64,000 nucleotides of DNA. Source: Nematopogon swammerdamellus. Its lineage: Eukaryota; Arthropoda; Insecta; Lepidoptera; Adelidae. A model generated the notes under the pieces. The model was not told where the DNA came from, did not search any database, and saw only the letters and a program-made list of their open reading frames with translations. The position numbers were made by a program, and so were the translations under genes. The stretch lies in contig OX336336.1 in assembly GCA_946902875.1 (NCBI GenBank), forward strand, positions 3,628,545 to 3,692,544, in the 5' to 3' direction. Positions 9,601 to 20,492 of this stretch are shown piece after piece. Positions within the stretch are counted from its first letter, which is position 1. Each line of letters starts with the position of its first letter.

Positions 9601-11311
9601 CCCGCCACTTCCTCCATATTGTTTATTGTATAATTTCATCCATAGGTAGGTAACCTATGCTTGGACATGTCGAAAATTCCGCCAGTTCTAAATTCAATTC
9701 GAAGAAGAACTGACAAACAAACTTCGCAAGTCACAATGTTTTGTTAGTACCTTATAAGAATTATATTATAGTAACTTACAAATAATTAACCCATACTTCC
9801 GCTCACAAGAACATTAATATTTACAGCATAAACATGAATACTCAAGAATCTGACCACTCTGCCTATTAACATTACCTATATCTGGTGTATAGTGCCATCG
9901 TCAAATTTTGATACTTCATATACCAATATATAAACTCATGTATAAAGAGGTAAAAACGGAACCCTTATAGTATCACTCTGGTGTCTGTCTGTCTATTCGT
10001 CTGTCACAGCTTATATTCTCCGAATCTACTGGATGAAAAAAAAAATTATTTAGTAAATGACCCTATCACAGACTATAGCGTAAATTCGAATTTGAGGGTC
10101 AAATTAAAAATAAAAATTTTTTTTTTTAATTGCATCATGTGACATATCAATAACTAGCGCTCTTTTCTAAAAAGCTCCTTTTTTAATTGCAGAGAGAGCG
10201 CGAGAAAACAAAGGGCCCTGAGTGGTTTGACATGGCAGCGCCGGAAATCACCGACGAGGTGAAACGCGACCTGCAGCTCCTCAAGATGAGATCCGCACTC
10301 GACCCCAAAACATTCAAGAAGAGGAACGATATGGAAGTGACTCCAAAATATTTCCAGGTGAGTGCTTTCAATTTTAATTAATTTAATAACTTTTTTTATA
10401 TGCAACCAGCATAAGTATGATTATGATTTAAAGTTCATACTTTTACGTTAGGGCCCCTGAGCCCTGGTGTCACTGCGACCTAGGAAGATCTATAATTGTG
10501 ATCTTTCAAAAATGTATAACTTACCACCAAATGCGATTTCCGCTATGAACAGAGTAATGTTCTTCGGGTTGAGTGAGTGCCTGTATTTGGCATGGGTTAA
10601 ACATATAACCCCCAAGAATACACCTACTGTGAATGAGCACTTCACACAGCATGGTTAGTTTTTTTTTTTAAGGAAACTGACACGGTTGGCTACACCACCT
10701 AAAACATCCGTGATGTTAGCTCATAACATCGGGTGAACTAGGTGCCATGTCAGTGCTTCCCTTCATTTCACGTTGGCTACACTGAACTGGATGGAAAACA
10801 CGAGCTATTTACATAGCCGTTTCGACCGACGTTTCATTCAGTGCGTTGTTACCAACCCGGGCGGGATAAACCCGACCACCTAGTAAGGTAAGAAGGGAAG
10901 GGACCTACAGTTTTACGTGGAATCCGAACCGCGGTCAGCCTCCAACGGTCGAGCGGTCACCCATCCAAGTACTGACCGCGCTCAGGGTTGCTTAACAACA
11001 GTCGACCGACCGCACCACTGAGCTACCGAGGCTGCTATTCATTCAATCTAATATAATTTCAGGTCGGTCGCGTTCTAGACAGCGCCCTCGAGCACCAGTC
11101 AGAACGGATGACAAACAAACAGCGCAAGCGCACAATGGTGGACGAACTTCTGGAGGACGCGCAGTTCCACAAGTACAACAAGAGGAAGTACAAGCAGATC
11201 ATAGAGGAGAAACGGAAGACCGAGTACAGGACGCACATCCGCGACAAGAGGCAGAAGAAGAAAACGGAGCTTAAGAAGAATAAGACAAAGAAGAAGAAGG
11301 AAGTGAAGTGA
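6658..11311 (+). CDS. DNTTIP2: Fcf2 / DNTTIP2-type nucleolar pre-rRNA processing protein, four exons
   Basis: Exons 6658-6754, 8798-9183, 10193-10357 and 11063-11311 (TGA) join in frame to a 298-residue protein. All introns are GT-AG (donors GTTAGA, GTAAAA, GTGAGT). The first donor is fixed by frame: ending exon 1 at 6741 would bring a stop into exon 2, whereas 6754 gives phase 1 and an open frame. The Fcf2 domain covers about residues 165-265, beginning with WFDMAAPEIT (172-181), then LDPK and PKYFQVGRVL spanning the exon 3/4 junction, and KQRKRTMVDELL. The tail is almost all Lys/Arg (KKKTELKKNKTKKKKEVK), as in nucleolar proteins. Yeast Fcf2 and vertebrate DNTTIP2 belong to the U3/90S small-subunit processome; the function here is inferred from the domain. 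The length is close to yeast Fcf2 and much shorter than vertebrate DNTTIP2. The N-terminus is acidic (DTVGDEELQ). No AATAAA is seen for some 600 bases after the stop. Confidence 0.9.
6795..6975 (+). repeat. LINE 3' fragment joined to a GGTTCCGTA-element edge, in Fcf2 intron 1
   Basis: CTGGCATGGC...GTTTCGCGAGGAGTGGTG matches 27110-27155; AACGGCCAAGTGCGAGT and TCCGTACC resemble the edge of the GGTTCCGTA family. Confidence 0.5.
7313..8003. mobile_element. piggyBac-like non-autonomous element (tentative)
   Basis: The right edge reads GACTCAAAGGG followed by TTAA (8004-8007); the left edge is CCCTTCTATTCCC with only ACAA before it. Both subterminal zones carry GC-rich palindromes, including GTGGAGCGCGCGCTCCAC at 7373-7390. 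TTAA next to GGG/CCC suits piggyBac. The left target copy is not intact and no transposase is seen. Confidence 0.4.
8011..8462. mobile_element. Tigger/pogo-like non-autonomous element
   Basis: Ends CAGTAGAGCCTTGATAATC and GGATTATCGAGGCTCTACTA are inverted copies, flanked by TA dinucleotides (8009-8010 and 8463-8464) as in the Tc1/mariner/pogo superfamily. The interior repeats GGCGCGCGAGT four times around 8210-8310. No transposase is present. Lies in intron 1 of the Fcf2 gene. Confidence 0.75.
9215..9632 (-). repeat. tRNA-derived SINE (family T), copy 1
   Basis: On the minus strand: GGCGGGTGGCCTAGTGGTTT (A box), GCATCGGCTTCTCATGCGAG, AGGTCCGAGGTTCG (B box), then a body with CTGCTTCACCGTTCAG and GGTGGTACC-type core, ending in ATAC...CCGGATTACAT. 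It lies 30 bases after the exon 2 donor of the Fcf2 gene. Confidence 0.85.
9940..10110 (+). repeat. GGAACCC / TGTCTGTCTG repeat fragment
   Basis: AAAACGGAACCCTTATAG followed by TGTCTGTCTGTCTATTCG. This type is scattered through the window. Intron 2 of the Fcf2 gene. Confidence 0.45.
10660..11034 (-). repeat. tRNA/5S composite SINE (family S), copy 2
   Basis: Near full length, minus orientation; the head (CAGCCTCGGTAGCTCAGTGG) ends at 11034, only 28 bases before Fcf2 exon 4. The branch point and polypyrimidine tract of that acceptor must lie in this short gap or inside the SINE head. Confidence 0.85.
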
Positions 11312-11339
11312 ACTAACGTTGCGGCTGTCGCAGGTGCTT

Positions 11340-11560
11340 GTATAGAATAGAAACTCTTTATTGCACATTGAAAGTGGAACAGTACACGACAATTAATAAG
11401 AAATACAGGAATATATGAAAGGCGGACTTATAACTGCAAGTGATTTCTTCCAGTCAACCTTTAAGAGCAGTTGTAGTCGAGGCAAAATAGCAATCCAGAT
11501 TACATAAAAGACACAATATGGGAGGGAGGTGTCGAACTGAGCTTGCGATCAAATCAAATC
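11340..11560 (-). repeat. LINE 3' tail right after the Fcf2 stop codon
   Basis: AAAGGCGGACTTAT...TTTCTTCCAGTCAACCTTT recurs at 51695-51850 and in part at 56880-56960. It starts within 40 bases of the TGA, so the host 3' UTR is probably made of transposon sequence. Confidence 0.6.
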
Positions 11561-11729
11561 AAATCATTTATTGTGCACAAAAGAACAATCACGTTAAGGT
11601 ACTCAAACAAAAACAAGTTTCACATAAATTTAGATTTTTGAGATGCTTCGAGAGTATCTGAACCTATTTTAGCGACATTCGAAACAAAACACTAGACTTG
11701 CGTCTGTTTTCTTTTTTTTTTTTTTTTTT

Positions 11730-12215
11730 TTATCGATAGCGCTACATGTGGCATCGTTACACCTACAAGTAGGTGCCTAACGATGCCCATGGACATTCTG
11801 TGATGCACGGGGATTGCGAATGTCATGCAGGCCTGACAGGAGCCTTTTCACGCCCCTTTTGAAAAACCCCAGGCTGTACTTGGGAGGAAATAGATGGGCA
11901 GGGAGTGCGTTCCACATTTTCCCGGTTCTGTGAATAAAAGACCTACAGAACCGGTTGGTAATGAGAATGCGTGGTAGGTCGATTGAATAGGGGTGCATCC
12001 CCTGCCCAGTACGCGTAGTGCGGAGGTGGAATGGGGACGACGGAATCGCGTTAAACAGCTCCTCCGAACACTCCCCATGAAATAAACGATAGAACACACT
12101 CAGGGAGCCGACGTCCCTACGGAGTTGCAGTGGTTCTAAGTCGCGGGACACCACGGGGTCACCCACCAGTCGCACGGCACGACGCTGGATTGAGTCTAGC
12201 GGCGCAAGCTGTTTC
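11730..12215 (-). pseudogene. LINE reverse-transcriptase C-terminal fragment, copy 1
   Basis: The longest copy of a recurrent C-terminus: [65 protein letters not shown], and FKRGV before the stop. An AT-rich 3' UTR follows. Typical of the tail of Jockey/CR1-type ORF2 proteins; 5'-truncated. Confidence 0.75.
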
Positions 12216-12720
12216 TTTTGTTCGGTTTGATTTTGGCATGTGTTTTATGCGCCTGTTTACCTAATCGTTTTATTTATGCGCTGTGTATAGGATATACTTG
12301 TGTTTTTGGCGGGATATGTTTGTGCAGGATATACTTATGTATGTAAATATTTTTTTAATTTTATGGCTTCACCAAACATATCCGGGCCCATTGGCAGTAA
12401 AGGACGGTGTCAATCGTGGTTGGGCCTAGCGAGTGGCCACTCTGTGTAGTTCTCCAGCATGCGTTACGTTTCGGCTCGCATCGAGCCCTCGTCAGCTAGT
12501 CTGCTATGACTAGGACGCGCAGATGCAAGCCGTGGCTACGGAGCTCTCCGAGACGATGCGAGACTAGCTTCGAGCGATTGGTGGTGGTACTAGACACGTA
12601 GGCCATCACCACCCCCATCCCGGAGAGCTCCGTATCCGCCGGACTGCACGGCGACGTCGTCGCTGCAGCTCTTTTAAAGTCTTAATCTTCGCGCGCGCAT
12701 CGCCTAACAGTTGCATTTAT
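12216..12720. repeat. Unclassified dispersed sequence
   Basis: GGCTTCACCAAACATATCCG at 12365-12384 recurs as a fragment at about 30979. GGAGCTCTCCG (12540) and CGGAGAGCTCCG (12621) form a distant inverted pair. No coding match. Confidence 0.4.
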
Positions 12721-13189
12721 TTATTATTAAGAAAAGCCACAGAGATAACATAAATAAAACAAAACATACAATTAACTGGGTATAACAAACTCTGAACAAA
12801 TTGCATTATTTTGCCTCGACGACTGTTACCCGTCCAGTTAGGTCGTTGCGTGTAGTACGCGATGGTAATATTAGTTGTGTGTAACGTCTGGACTTGCGGC
12901 TAGTGGTCTGGGTCTTGACCTACATAGTGCGCGACCACTCATAAAGACTTTTTTTTAAATAAATGAAACAGTTTTTCTTCAACAATATTTATTTGAAAGT
13001 GCTCGAAAGATTCCTAAGAAACCAAATATTTGAAAGCGAGATAGACTAGACGAGTTCTAGACTATTATTATTGTTATATCTTTTAAGAAATTATCACCAC
13101 AGGTTAAGTTTCGTCCGACAGTTATTTGTTTGTGCTGAAATCAGCCATAAAAATATATTTCCATTTGTAACTATAAACAGTGTAACATT
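12721..13189. other. AT-rich intergenic DNA between Fcf2 and HSD17B8 copy B
   Basis: No gene recognised. The Fcf2 gene (+) and copy B (-) are convergent across this stretch. Confidence 0.45.
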
Positions 13190-13195
13190 TTATTG
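13190..13195 (-). terminator. Polyadenylation signal AATAAA of HSD17B8-like copy B
   Basis: Read on the minus strand, AATAAA lies 32 bases after the TGA of copy B, implying a very short 3' UTR. No equally clear signal was found right after the stop of copy A. Confidence 0.6.
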
Positions 13196-13226
13196 TCAGA
13201 AGAATTATGGTCGCATAGAAACTGTG

Positions 13227-16200
13227 TCAGTAGCCTCCGGTGACATTGATGGCAGCCCCCGTCACGTACGAACTCTTGTCAGAAGACAGGAATGCGATCA
13301 CCTCACCCACCTCTGAAATAGTTTAAACATAAATTACCTATATGAATTCGACTGAATTGTGAATATGTTAAGTGGTCATTCACACTAGAAGCCATATTCT
13401 TGGGGGTTATATTTTTAATCCATGCCAAATACAGGCACTCAACCCCAAGAATATAACTCGGTTCATAGAGGAAATCAGACTTGGGGGTGAGCCATAAACT
13501 TTTGAGACATGTTAGTAAATTAATCACATCTGCATGCACTTTTCCCACATCCCAAAACTTATCTAGAATGGGGCATTATTATTATTCGCTCAAATAGCGT
13601 GGGCTGGGCACGTCAGCCGAAGAGACGACGGCGACCGTTGGAGTAGCCCTGCACTGCAGTGCGCGTGATGCGGAGGTGGAAAGGGGACGGCAGGATCGCG
13701 TCAAACAGCTCCTATGAGCATTCCCCATGGAATAAGCAGACTTAAGGCGCCAACATCCCTACGAAGTTGCAGTGGTTCTAAATCGCGGGACACGTCGGGG
13801 TCACCCACTCACTAGTCGCATGGCTCGACGCTGGACCGAGTTCAAAGTTAAACGGATGGTATTTGGCAGAGCCATCCCAATGTACAGAAAGCATTAATTG
13901 TTTAGAAGATTTGTATCACCTGTGGGGTCTCCGAGTCTGCCCAGGGGCACCGCCTTCATATAACCCGTCATAACTTTATCTGGAATTGTAGTCAGCATCG
14001 GAGTGCCGATGAAACCCGGTAAAATTACGTTCACTCTGAAATAAAACATGTTTTGTCAGAGATAAGAGTAATAGTGGTTGTTAAAAACAATTATTTCATA
14101 TTATCAGCCTCGATAGCTCAGTGGTGCAGACAGTTGCGTCAGCCTCGATAGCTCAGTGGTGCAGACAGTCGACTGTTGCTATTGATTGTTAAGCAACGCT
14201 GGGCGCGGTCAGTACTTGGATGGGTGACCGCTCGACCGTTGGAGGCTGACCGTGGTTCGGATTCCACGTAAAACTGTAGGTCCCTTCCCTTCCTGCCTTA
14301 CTCGGTGGTAGGGTTCAACCCGCCCGGGTTGGTACCACCGCACTGAATGAAACGTCGGTCGAAATGGCTATGTAAATAGTTTGTGTTTTCCGTCCAGTTC
14401 AGTGTAGCCGGCACGACCGAACTGACATGGCACGTAGTTCACCCGGTGTTATGGGCTGACATCACGGATGTTGTAGGTGATGTAATCAACCGTGTCAGTT
14501 TCCATAAAAAAAACATAATATTGCTAAGCTGGCGGCATTAAAAAACCGGCCAATTGCGATTTGGACTTGGACGCCATGGTCCAAGGGTTACCCTAGTACC
14601 CCCAACTACATTACAGTTCAAAAAATACAACCCTTTAATGGTAGGACAGACAGAGTAGGCTTAGTAACAGGGTCCCTAAAAATTTTATGGCATTCTCCTG
14701 TTTTTTTTTTTTGTAGAAATCGCGACATGTGGCGCTGAGCCGCCCATAAGGTGTCTAACGACGCCCATGGACATTCGGTCATACGCGGGGTTTGCTAATG
14801 CCATACCGGCCTGATTATACTTGTGGGCAGGGAGAGCGTTCCAGAGGTTACCAGTTCTGTGAAGGAAAGACCTGCAGAACCGATAGATACGCACCCGCGG
14901 TCTTGTTACCCTTAAACTCCTCGTCCAGATCAACCTTAATTAAACCTGAAATTTTGCATAATTGTATCTGATATGCTAGCTTTTGAAGCTAATTTCAAAT
15001 ACATTTTGGCTCACCTAATCTTGTATTTGCCAAGTTCCTTAGCAGCGGACTGGGTGAGGCCGATGACTCCCGCCTTGCTGGCGGAATAGTTTGTCTGTCC
15101 TGTAAAACGTTAATATGTAGCACTAGCTGTGCCCGCCGCCGCTCTGCTCGCGGTAAAGTCAATCTCGGAGCCACATTGTCGCGCCTTCAATAAAAAAAAA
15201 TAGCAAATCTGAAAAAAGTAATGTTTTTTTCCGAGTGTGTTCGTTTTCGACACCTCTCTTCAGCTCATATGAAAGATGGTGTGATGCTATTAGCCTATAA
15301 CCTTGCGGAGACATGTCGTATTACGTAGGTAAAAATTGCAAGTAAATGGATTGAGCCGTTCTTGACTTATAATCAAACATACAGCAGATTTTGGATGTTA
15401 TATTACGTAAAGAATATATATGACAGTCGTTAAGGCGCTAAGGCCAACCAAATACAGTTCAGTTCCCAAAGAAGGACCGCCGGTTGTAGAGCGTCCTCCC
15501 TGTCGCACAAACTCGCGCGTCTCTGTGTGACAGGGACAGCACTCTACAACCGGATTGTCTCTTTATAAACTTCGACACACATTATTTGCTGCCGGGAACT
15601 GTCAGTACATGTATATTATTAGAAAAAATATCCTGAACTTTTTGAACCAAATGTCAGAATCTAATTGGAAATTTAACACAATTTTTATGCTTGCTAAAAT
15701 TTTGCAAAGGGCAATTTTTTTTTTTTTTATTGATGCTGACACGGTTGGCTTCATCACCTACAACATCCGTGATGTCAGCCCATAACACCGGATGAACTTG
15801 GTGCCACGTCAGTGATTCCCTTCGGTCGTGCCGGCTACACTGAACTGGACGGAAAACACAAACTATTTACATAGCCGTTTCGACCGACCTTTCATTCAGT
15901 GCGGTGGTACCAACCCGGGCGGGTTGAACCCTACCTCCTAGTAATATAAGAAGGGAGTCATATCCCTTAGTCGCCTTTTACGACATACACGGGGAGAGAT
16001 GCAGTGGGGCTATTCTTTTAAAGTACCGGCCCCACACGGTACAAATTGAATGCCACATTTTTTATGGTAGGTGGTGCCTTTTTTTCGCGCGGCCATCAAC
16101 CAAACTTGGTTCAGAATAATGTTACCAACAAAACTTGTTATGACATGCCTAAACTCACTCCGAGCAAAGTTATAAGGGTCAGAAGTTCGAATAATATTTA

Positions 16201-19200
16201 TTATGTTTTTATGCATTTTCATCACCAAGGCACCAATTTTAGGCATTGCCCGACCAGCCCTAGCTTTTTAAGTAGATCAAACAAAACTATGACCATTTAC
16301 TTAAACATAGATAGGGCTTACCCTTATTTCCATACTTTCCCATGATGCTAGATATGTTGACGATGGAACCCGCGGGTACGTGAGCATCAACCATCGCCTT
16401 GGCGAATGCTTGAATCACCAGGAACGTACCCTGCATACAAATTATTGCACATTAAGTGAAAATTAAATACAGTACGTTTTATGATTTAAAGTGGAGAGTT
16501 AGGGCCCCTGAGCCCATTATCACTGCGACCTGGATAGATCTATTGTGATCTCTCAATAGTCCGGACAAGATAACTATCAAGCAGCAAGTAAGGCACGCAG
16601 ACCCACCTTTTGCGTGACTCGGTGGAAGGACCGTGCCAACGCGAGAGGTGGCTATCCTGTCGCCCTATAGCACGGCATCTCATCCTCCATATACGACATG
16701 CACTTCGAAATTCGAATACCTATACTGATAGCCCAATTATTACGATTAAATGTTCCAGCTATTTCCTTTATTTTTCGTAGTCAGGTTTTATACGTTTTTT
16801 ATTTATTTATTTTTTCTAGAGCGTTGTCCTCTCTTCAACCCTGTCAGCTTACACAGAACAAAAATAGGCCACCTTTAAATTGACATCTAAAACTTGATCA
16901 TAGTCTGCCTCAGACATCTTGATGAGCCAATTGTCTCGCAAGATGCCCGCCGAGTTGACTATGATGGTCGGCGGCCGATTGTACTGTTTCAGTGTAGCCT
17001 CCACAACCTTCTGTACGGAAGCTGCGTCTGCTACGTTCATCTCCACCGCGCTGTGCTCGTCTGCGATCAAAAAGATGGGGTTGTGTCAGTCAACATTATG
17101 AGACTGAGACATCATTCATTATGAGACTGATTGCTGAGACAATATTTTTAGCTTTTCTTTTCAATTGAGAATCTGGGATCATTCCTGAGCAATCAGGTTG
17201 GTTTTTTTTTTTTTTATGTAATCCGGTATGGGTGGCTGAGTCAGAGGGGCCAAAGCACATGCTCTGACTAGCCAATATCACCTCCGAGAAGGTAGGTGCC
17301 ATACCGGAGACTTCCCTGGATTGCTGGCTATACTGGACTAGAGGAGAACACAACCGAGGTTGCTATGCGGCCATCTTACATCCAGTACGGTGGTACCAAT
17401 CCTGTCGGCTACAATTTGAGCCTACCACCTAGTAAGGGGCAAGGGAAGGGACCTACAGTTTTACACCGGTTCCGAACGGTGAAGCAGCGGGTGTAAGTAT
17501 GCACGTAAATTTTTTCGTCAGAAAAAACTCATTGGTACACGCTGACGGATTCGAACCTCGGACCTCCCGCATGAGAAGCCGATGCCCAAACCATTCGGCC
17601 ACCCGCCGCTTAATGGTTGTGGATGCTGATTTGATTGTTGATGGATAGAGTAGAGAGACTAGTCCATTTGCTTATTAACACCCCTCTTGAAGGACCCGAG
17701 ATTGTACTTGCATGTACCCAGACGTGTCCCGCCATGCCATCTCGAACCATTCTAACTTTTTGGCCTGTCGGCGCCCTAAGTGTGTTCTACCGCTTATTCC
17801 ATGGGGAGTGACGCCGTCCCCTTTCCACCTCCGCACAACACGCACGGGGCAGGAATTGCATCCCTACACGCTATCCCAGTCGGTTCTGCAGATCTTCCCT
17901 CCGCAGAACTGGTAAACTCTAGAAATCTCTCCCTGCCCACATATTTCCCCCCAAATACAGTCTCGGGTCCTTCAAGAGAGGCGTGAATAGGCACCTGTCG
18001 GGCCGGCATGGCATTCGAAACTCCCGTATGCGACCGGGCCGGCTGTCCATGGGCATCGATAGCCACCTTATAGGTGTCTCGGCGCCACATGTCGCGCTTA
18101 CTATAAACAATAAAAATCTGTTAAGTGCGAGTTTTACTCGCGCACGGAGGTTTCCGTATCTATCCGCTATCAATAATATCCGCCTATCTTTTGTCTTTCA
18201 ACAATGCAATGTATAGAAACCTGTGGCGCCATCTATTATTCAGTAGCGTGACTAATCGATTGTTCGCACTTTTGTTGTATGGGAGCCCCCTTTAATTTTT
18301 AACATTTTCTTTTTTTATTTTTATTATTTGTTGTTATATCCGCCATAGTAACACATATTCTGTGAAAATTTCAACGGGCTACCTATTACGGTTCAAGAGA
18401 TACAGCCCTCGGACAGACGGACGGACAGACAGACAGCGGAGGCTTAGTAGTTAATAGGCTTCCGTACGGGATACGGAAACCTAAAAATGTACCTTTAGGT
18501 TGTGCAGCCAGCACAGTTTCCGTAGTGACTGTCTCAAAGGCGGAATCATAATTCTTGTCAGCCGCTATCACCGTGGCTCCCTCTCGCGCCAGTACACGGC
18601 ACGCGGCGCGTCCAAGGCCCGAACCAGCCCCTAACAACCGAAAAATAATAAGACTTACAGGATGTTCTATCTCACGAAGTCCGTTTGGCTCTGTCACTAC
18701 TACAATGTAGTGACGTGTGTGTGTTGTTGTGCGTGGACCGCGACACATTCATAGCCAAACGGACTTCGTGTGATGGAATATCTGTAGCTGCGTATCCATT
18801 AGAGCAGCCTCAGGCCGAGCAGCCTCGACTTGAAGCAAACTGAGGCTGCTCACTCTGAGCCATAGTCTCGAGGCACGTTGCGGATCAAGGTGAGGCGTGG
18901 ACCAAGTGCACGCCTCGGACTGAGGCTCCTTTGAGCGCGGCAAAAAACCGACAAAATATGGCTCGGCCCGCGGCGACGAATTTGCCTCATGGCGCGGCGT
19001 GCCTCAGGTTGAGGCAGCGTCTCCACTTGTGCGGCCTCGGGTCGAGCGGCTGCCTCGCCCCGAGTCTGCCTCAAGTAATTAGTAAGAGTAATTGATACAT
19101 TAAGTATTAAATTTATTTATTTAACTATTTATTTTTATTTATTTTTTGACATTGTACTACAATGTGGTATGAATATTTATAATTGACATGACTTGATACG

Positions 19201-20492
19201 ATATGTATCAACAATTTCTGACAAAGGCTCTATACACCTGATTTTATTTATACTTTTACTTTTGATTTTATGTGGTCAGAATTATCAAGCTTAAATTATA
19301 GTTATTCTAGCTCTGAAACTATATCTTAACACTGTAAGCGGTGTCTATTGTGTAGCTAGTCACAAGGTATTGTAATTAAAGACGTTAAAAAAATAACCCT
19401 GCGAAGTTTCTTGCCGGCTCTTCATCGTGGGTGTAATCGAACCGGATTGTAAAAACTAAACAGGACAAATTCAAGCGTAGTGTACTACCATACGAATGAT
19501 GAATAAAGAATAAAGTGGATAAAGATAAAGTGGATCGCAGCTCAAGAGCAGACAGGGGATCGTCACTGAATTTTTCTCCATACAAAATCGTCTTTCTTGG
19601 CTTATGTTAATGTACTCTTGTAAATTGCAGCACAACTGCGACCACCACGTTCAGCAAAGTATTAAGACACGATAACTATCAAACAGCAAGTAGGTAAGGC
19701 ACGAAGACCTGCCGCATCACCCGGTGGTAGGACCGTGCCAAGGTGAGAGGTGGCTATCGTTTCGCCCTTTAGAACGGCATCTTGTCGGATGTAGTGGGTG
19801 GCCCCACTACTTTTTAAGTACCGGCCTCACACGGTAATAATAGAACATATTACATAAACATATGAAGTATTAACATACTATAAAAGAATACATAGAAGCA
19901 CACCTATACATATATTATGTACTAACAACAAACATGAAACAGCTTGATTAAACAGCTGGTTGTTGATTTCAACAGATCGTTGTTTTCTATCATTAATTCC
20001 ACTTCTGTGCTCTGTCCATTCATAGTTTATTCGCACAATAATTACTTTTATAAAATACTAGCTTTTGCCCACGGCTTCGCTCGCGTGAAATTAGTATTTA
20101 AAAAGAAGAAAGTAAGTGAGCCGGGTACCGTACCTTTATTTCGGCAACAATTCGGTTTGTATGAGAGCCACATCTTAGCGTAACCGGAACTGAATTTTAT
20201 TTAGCCTATCTTGTGTCATGTGTAGTTAAATGTGCTTGTACAAAGTTTCATTGAATTCGGATGATCAGTTTAATAGTTAAGGAGGTACATACATACATAC
20301 ATACAGAAAAGATTTCTAAAAATGGCGAATTTAGTATTACTATCATACATAGAGTCTACAAATGCAGTATCTCATAAAACCAAGTAACTTACATGACCAT
20401 CCCTTACAGATTTATTATTAATAGTAGGTATGTATAGATGATATTTCACCAGTTACCAGCGCGAGTCTTCCAGCCACTGCGCCGCCAGACAT
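13227..20492 (-). CDS. HSD17B8: HSD17B8-like short-chain dehydrogenase/reductase, copy B, seven exons
   Basis: Exons in transcript order: 20492-20450, 18630-18493, 17060-16873, 16430-16322, 15099-15015, 14035-13920, 13312-13227 (TGA). Exon lengths and phases equal those of copy A exactly; the product is again 254 residues. Motifs: TGAGSGLG at 14-21 (Leu for the Ile of copy A), NSAG 96-99, Asn121, Ser151, Tyr164 and Lys168, C-terminal TGGY. Hand alignment gives 55 differences from copy A; 16 of them fall in the 39 residues of exon 6 ([16 protein letters not shown]), the substrate-binding loop, while exon 5 (YSASK) has only 3. Frame, splice sites and active site are intact, so this is not a visible pseudogene. 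It lies head-to-tail downstream of copy A on the same strand, about 4.35 kb away. Expression and substrate are unknown; a shifted substrate range is an inference from where the changes lie. Confidence 0.92.
13640..13850 (-). pseudogene. LINE C-terminal fragment, copy 2 (intron 6 of HSD17B8 copy B)
   Basis: Decayed copy of the 11730-12215 sequence, e.g. GTTGCAGTGGTTCTAAATCG matching GTTGCAGTGGTTCTAAGTCG. No open frame. Confidence 0.6.
14105..14513 (+). repeat. tRNA/5S composite SINE (family S), copy 3, with duplicated head
   Basis: The first 35 bases (CAGCCTCGATAGCTCAGTGG...) occur twice in tandem, at 14105 and 14140. Then GTTAAGCAACGCTGGGCGCG, TACTTGGATGGGTGACCGC, T-arm CGTGGTTCGGATTCCACG, body, and CAGTTTCCATAAAAAAAA tail. 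Intron 5 of copy B. Confidence 0.88.
14700..14935 (-). pseudogene. LINE C-terminal fragment, copy 3 (intron 5 of HSD17B8 copy B)
   Basis: Minus-strand frame with [19 protein letters not shown], then an internal deletion and the 3' end GGCGCTGAGCCGCCCATAAG. Confidence 0.65.
15125..15420 (+). repeat. ACTAGCTNTGCCCGCGGC-type dispersed repeat
   Basis: Opens CACTAGCTGTGCCCGCCG and ends AATCAAACATACAGCAG; related in layout to the copies at 20056 and 38148. Intron 4 of copy B. Confidence 0.45.
15480..15560. repeat. Hairpin repeat, copy 1
   Basis: GGTTGTAGAGCGTCCTCCCT pairs with GGGACAGCACTCTACAACC. The same hairpin with different stem bases is at 22798-22865, followed in both by GGATTGTCTCTTT. Confidence 0.6.
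15735..16040 (-). repeat. Fusion SINE (family S tail joined to family F end), copy 1
   Basis: Family S body (GTGCGGTGGTACCAACCCGG) runs to AGAAGGGA, then switches at GTCATATCCC to the family F end TTAGTCGCCTTTTACGACAT...CCGGCCCCACACGGTA. The same junction is present at 21280-21310 and 46620-46640. Confidence 0.75.
16500..16680 (+). repeat. Dispersed repeat family F, partial copy (intron 3 of copy B)
   Basis: GATAACTATCAAGCAGCAAG, TAAGGCACG, GGAAGGACCGTGCCAACGCG and TCCTGTCGCCCTATAGCACG match copies at 19670, 20820 and 59012. Confidence 0.6.
17213..17610 (-). repeat. tRNA-derived SINE (family T), copy 2
   Basis: Near full length with a preserved B box (AGGTCCGAGGTTCGAATCC on the minus strand). 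Intron 2 of copy B. Confidence 0.85.
17675..18107 (+). pseudogene. LINE C-terminal fragment, copy 4 (intron 2 of HSD17B8 copy B)
   Basis: Contains the coding tail SFKRG-like TCCTTCAAGAGAGGCGTGAA and CCCTTTCCACCTCCGCACAA upstream, with deletions; ends in the 3' UTR GCGCCACATGTCGCG. Confidence 0.65.
18108..18487 (+). mobile_element. GGTTCCGTA-family element, copy 1, abutting exon 2 of HSD17B8 copy B
   Basis: Starts near TTAAGTGCGAGTTTTACTCG and ends GGGATACGGAAACCTAAAAA. The edges carry inverted subterminal GGTTTCCGTATC / GATACGGAAACC, and the interior has ATTTCAACGGGCTACCTATT and a CAGACGGACGGACAG tract. Only six intron bases separate it from the exon 2 donor. No coding capacity. Confidence 0.7.
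18665..18785. repeat. Hairpin element in intron 1 of HSD17B8 copy B
   Basis: CACGAAGTCCGTTTGGCT (18673-18690) and its exact complement (18752-18769) enclose about 60 bases. Possibly a small TIR element; the target duplication is not clear. Confidence 0.55.
18790..19075. repeat. GAGGC/GCCTC-rich stretch
   Basis: GAGGC or GCCTC occurs well over a dozen times in some 285 bases (e.g. GAGCAGCCTCAGGCCGAGCA and its variants). Looks like a degenerate internally repetitive element; no coding match. Confidence 0.5.
19085..19520 (+). repeat. Dispersed repeat, probable LINE 3' region, copy 1
   Basis: ACACTGTAAGCGGTGTCTAT and AGTTTCTTGCCGGCTCTTC. A reverse-orientation copy lies at 49430-49745. Confidence 0.55.
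19620..19845 (+). repeat. Dispersed repeat family F, copy 2 (intron 1 of copy B)
   Basis: From CACAACTGCGACCACCACG to GTACCGGCCTCACACGGTA. Confidence 0.65.
20056..20430 (+). repeat. ACTAGCTTTTGCCCGCGGC repeat (family A), copy 1
   Basis: Opens ACTAGCTTTTGCCCACGGCT; ends GATTTATTATTAATAGTA just before the exon 1 donor of HSD17B8 copy B. A second long copy is at 39048-39640, which shares CATCATACATAGAGTCT-type and CTCATAAAAC sequence. Confidence 0.6.

Noticed and set aside
9236..9649. 137-codon frame on the plus strand
   Set aside because: Antisense reading of a tRNA-derived SINE.
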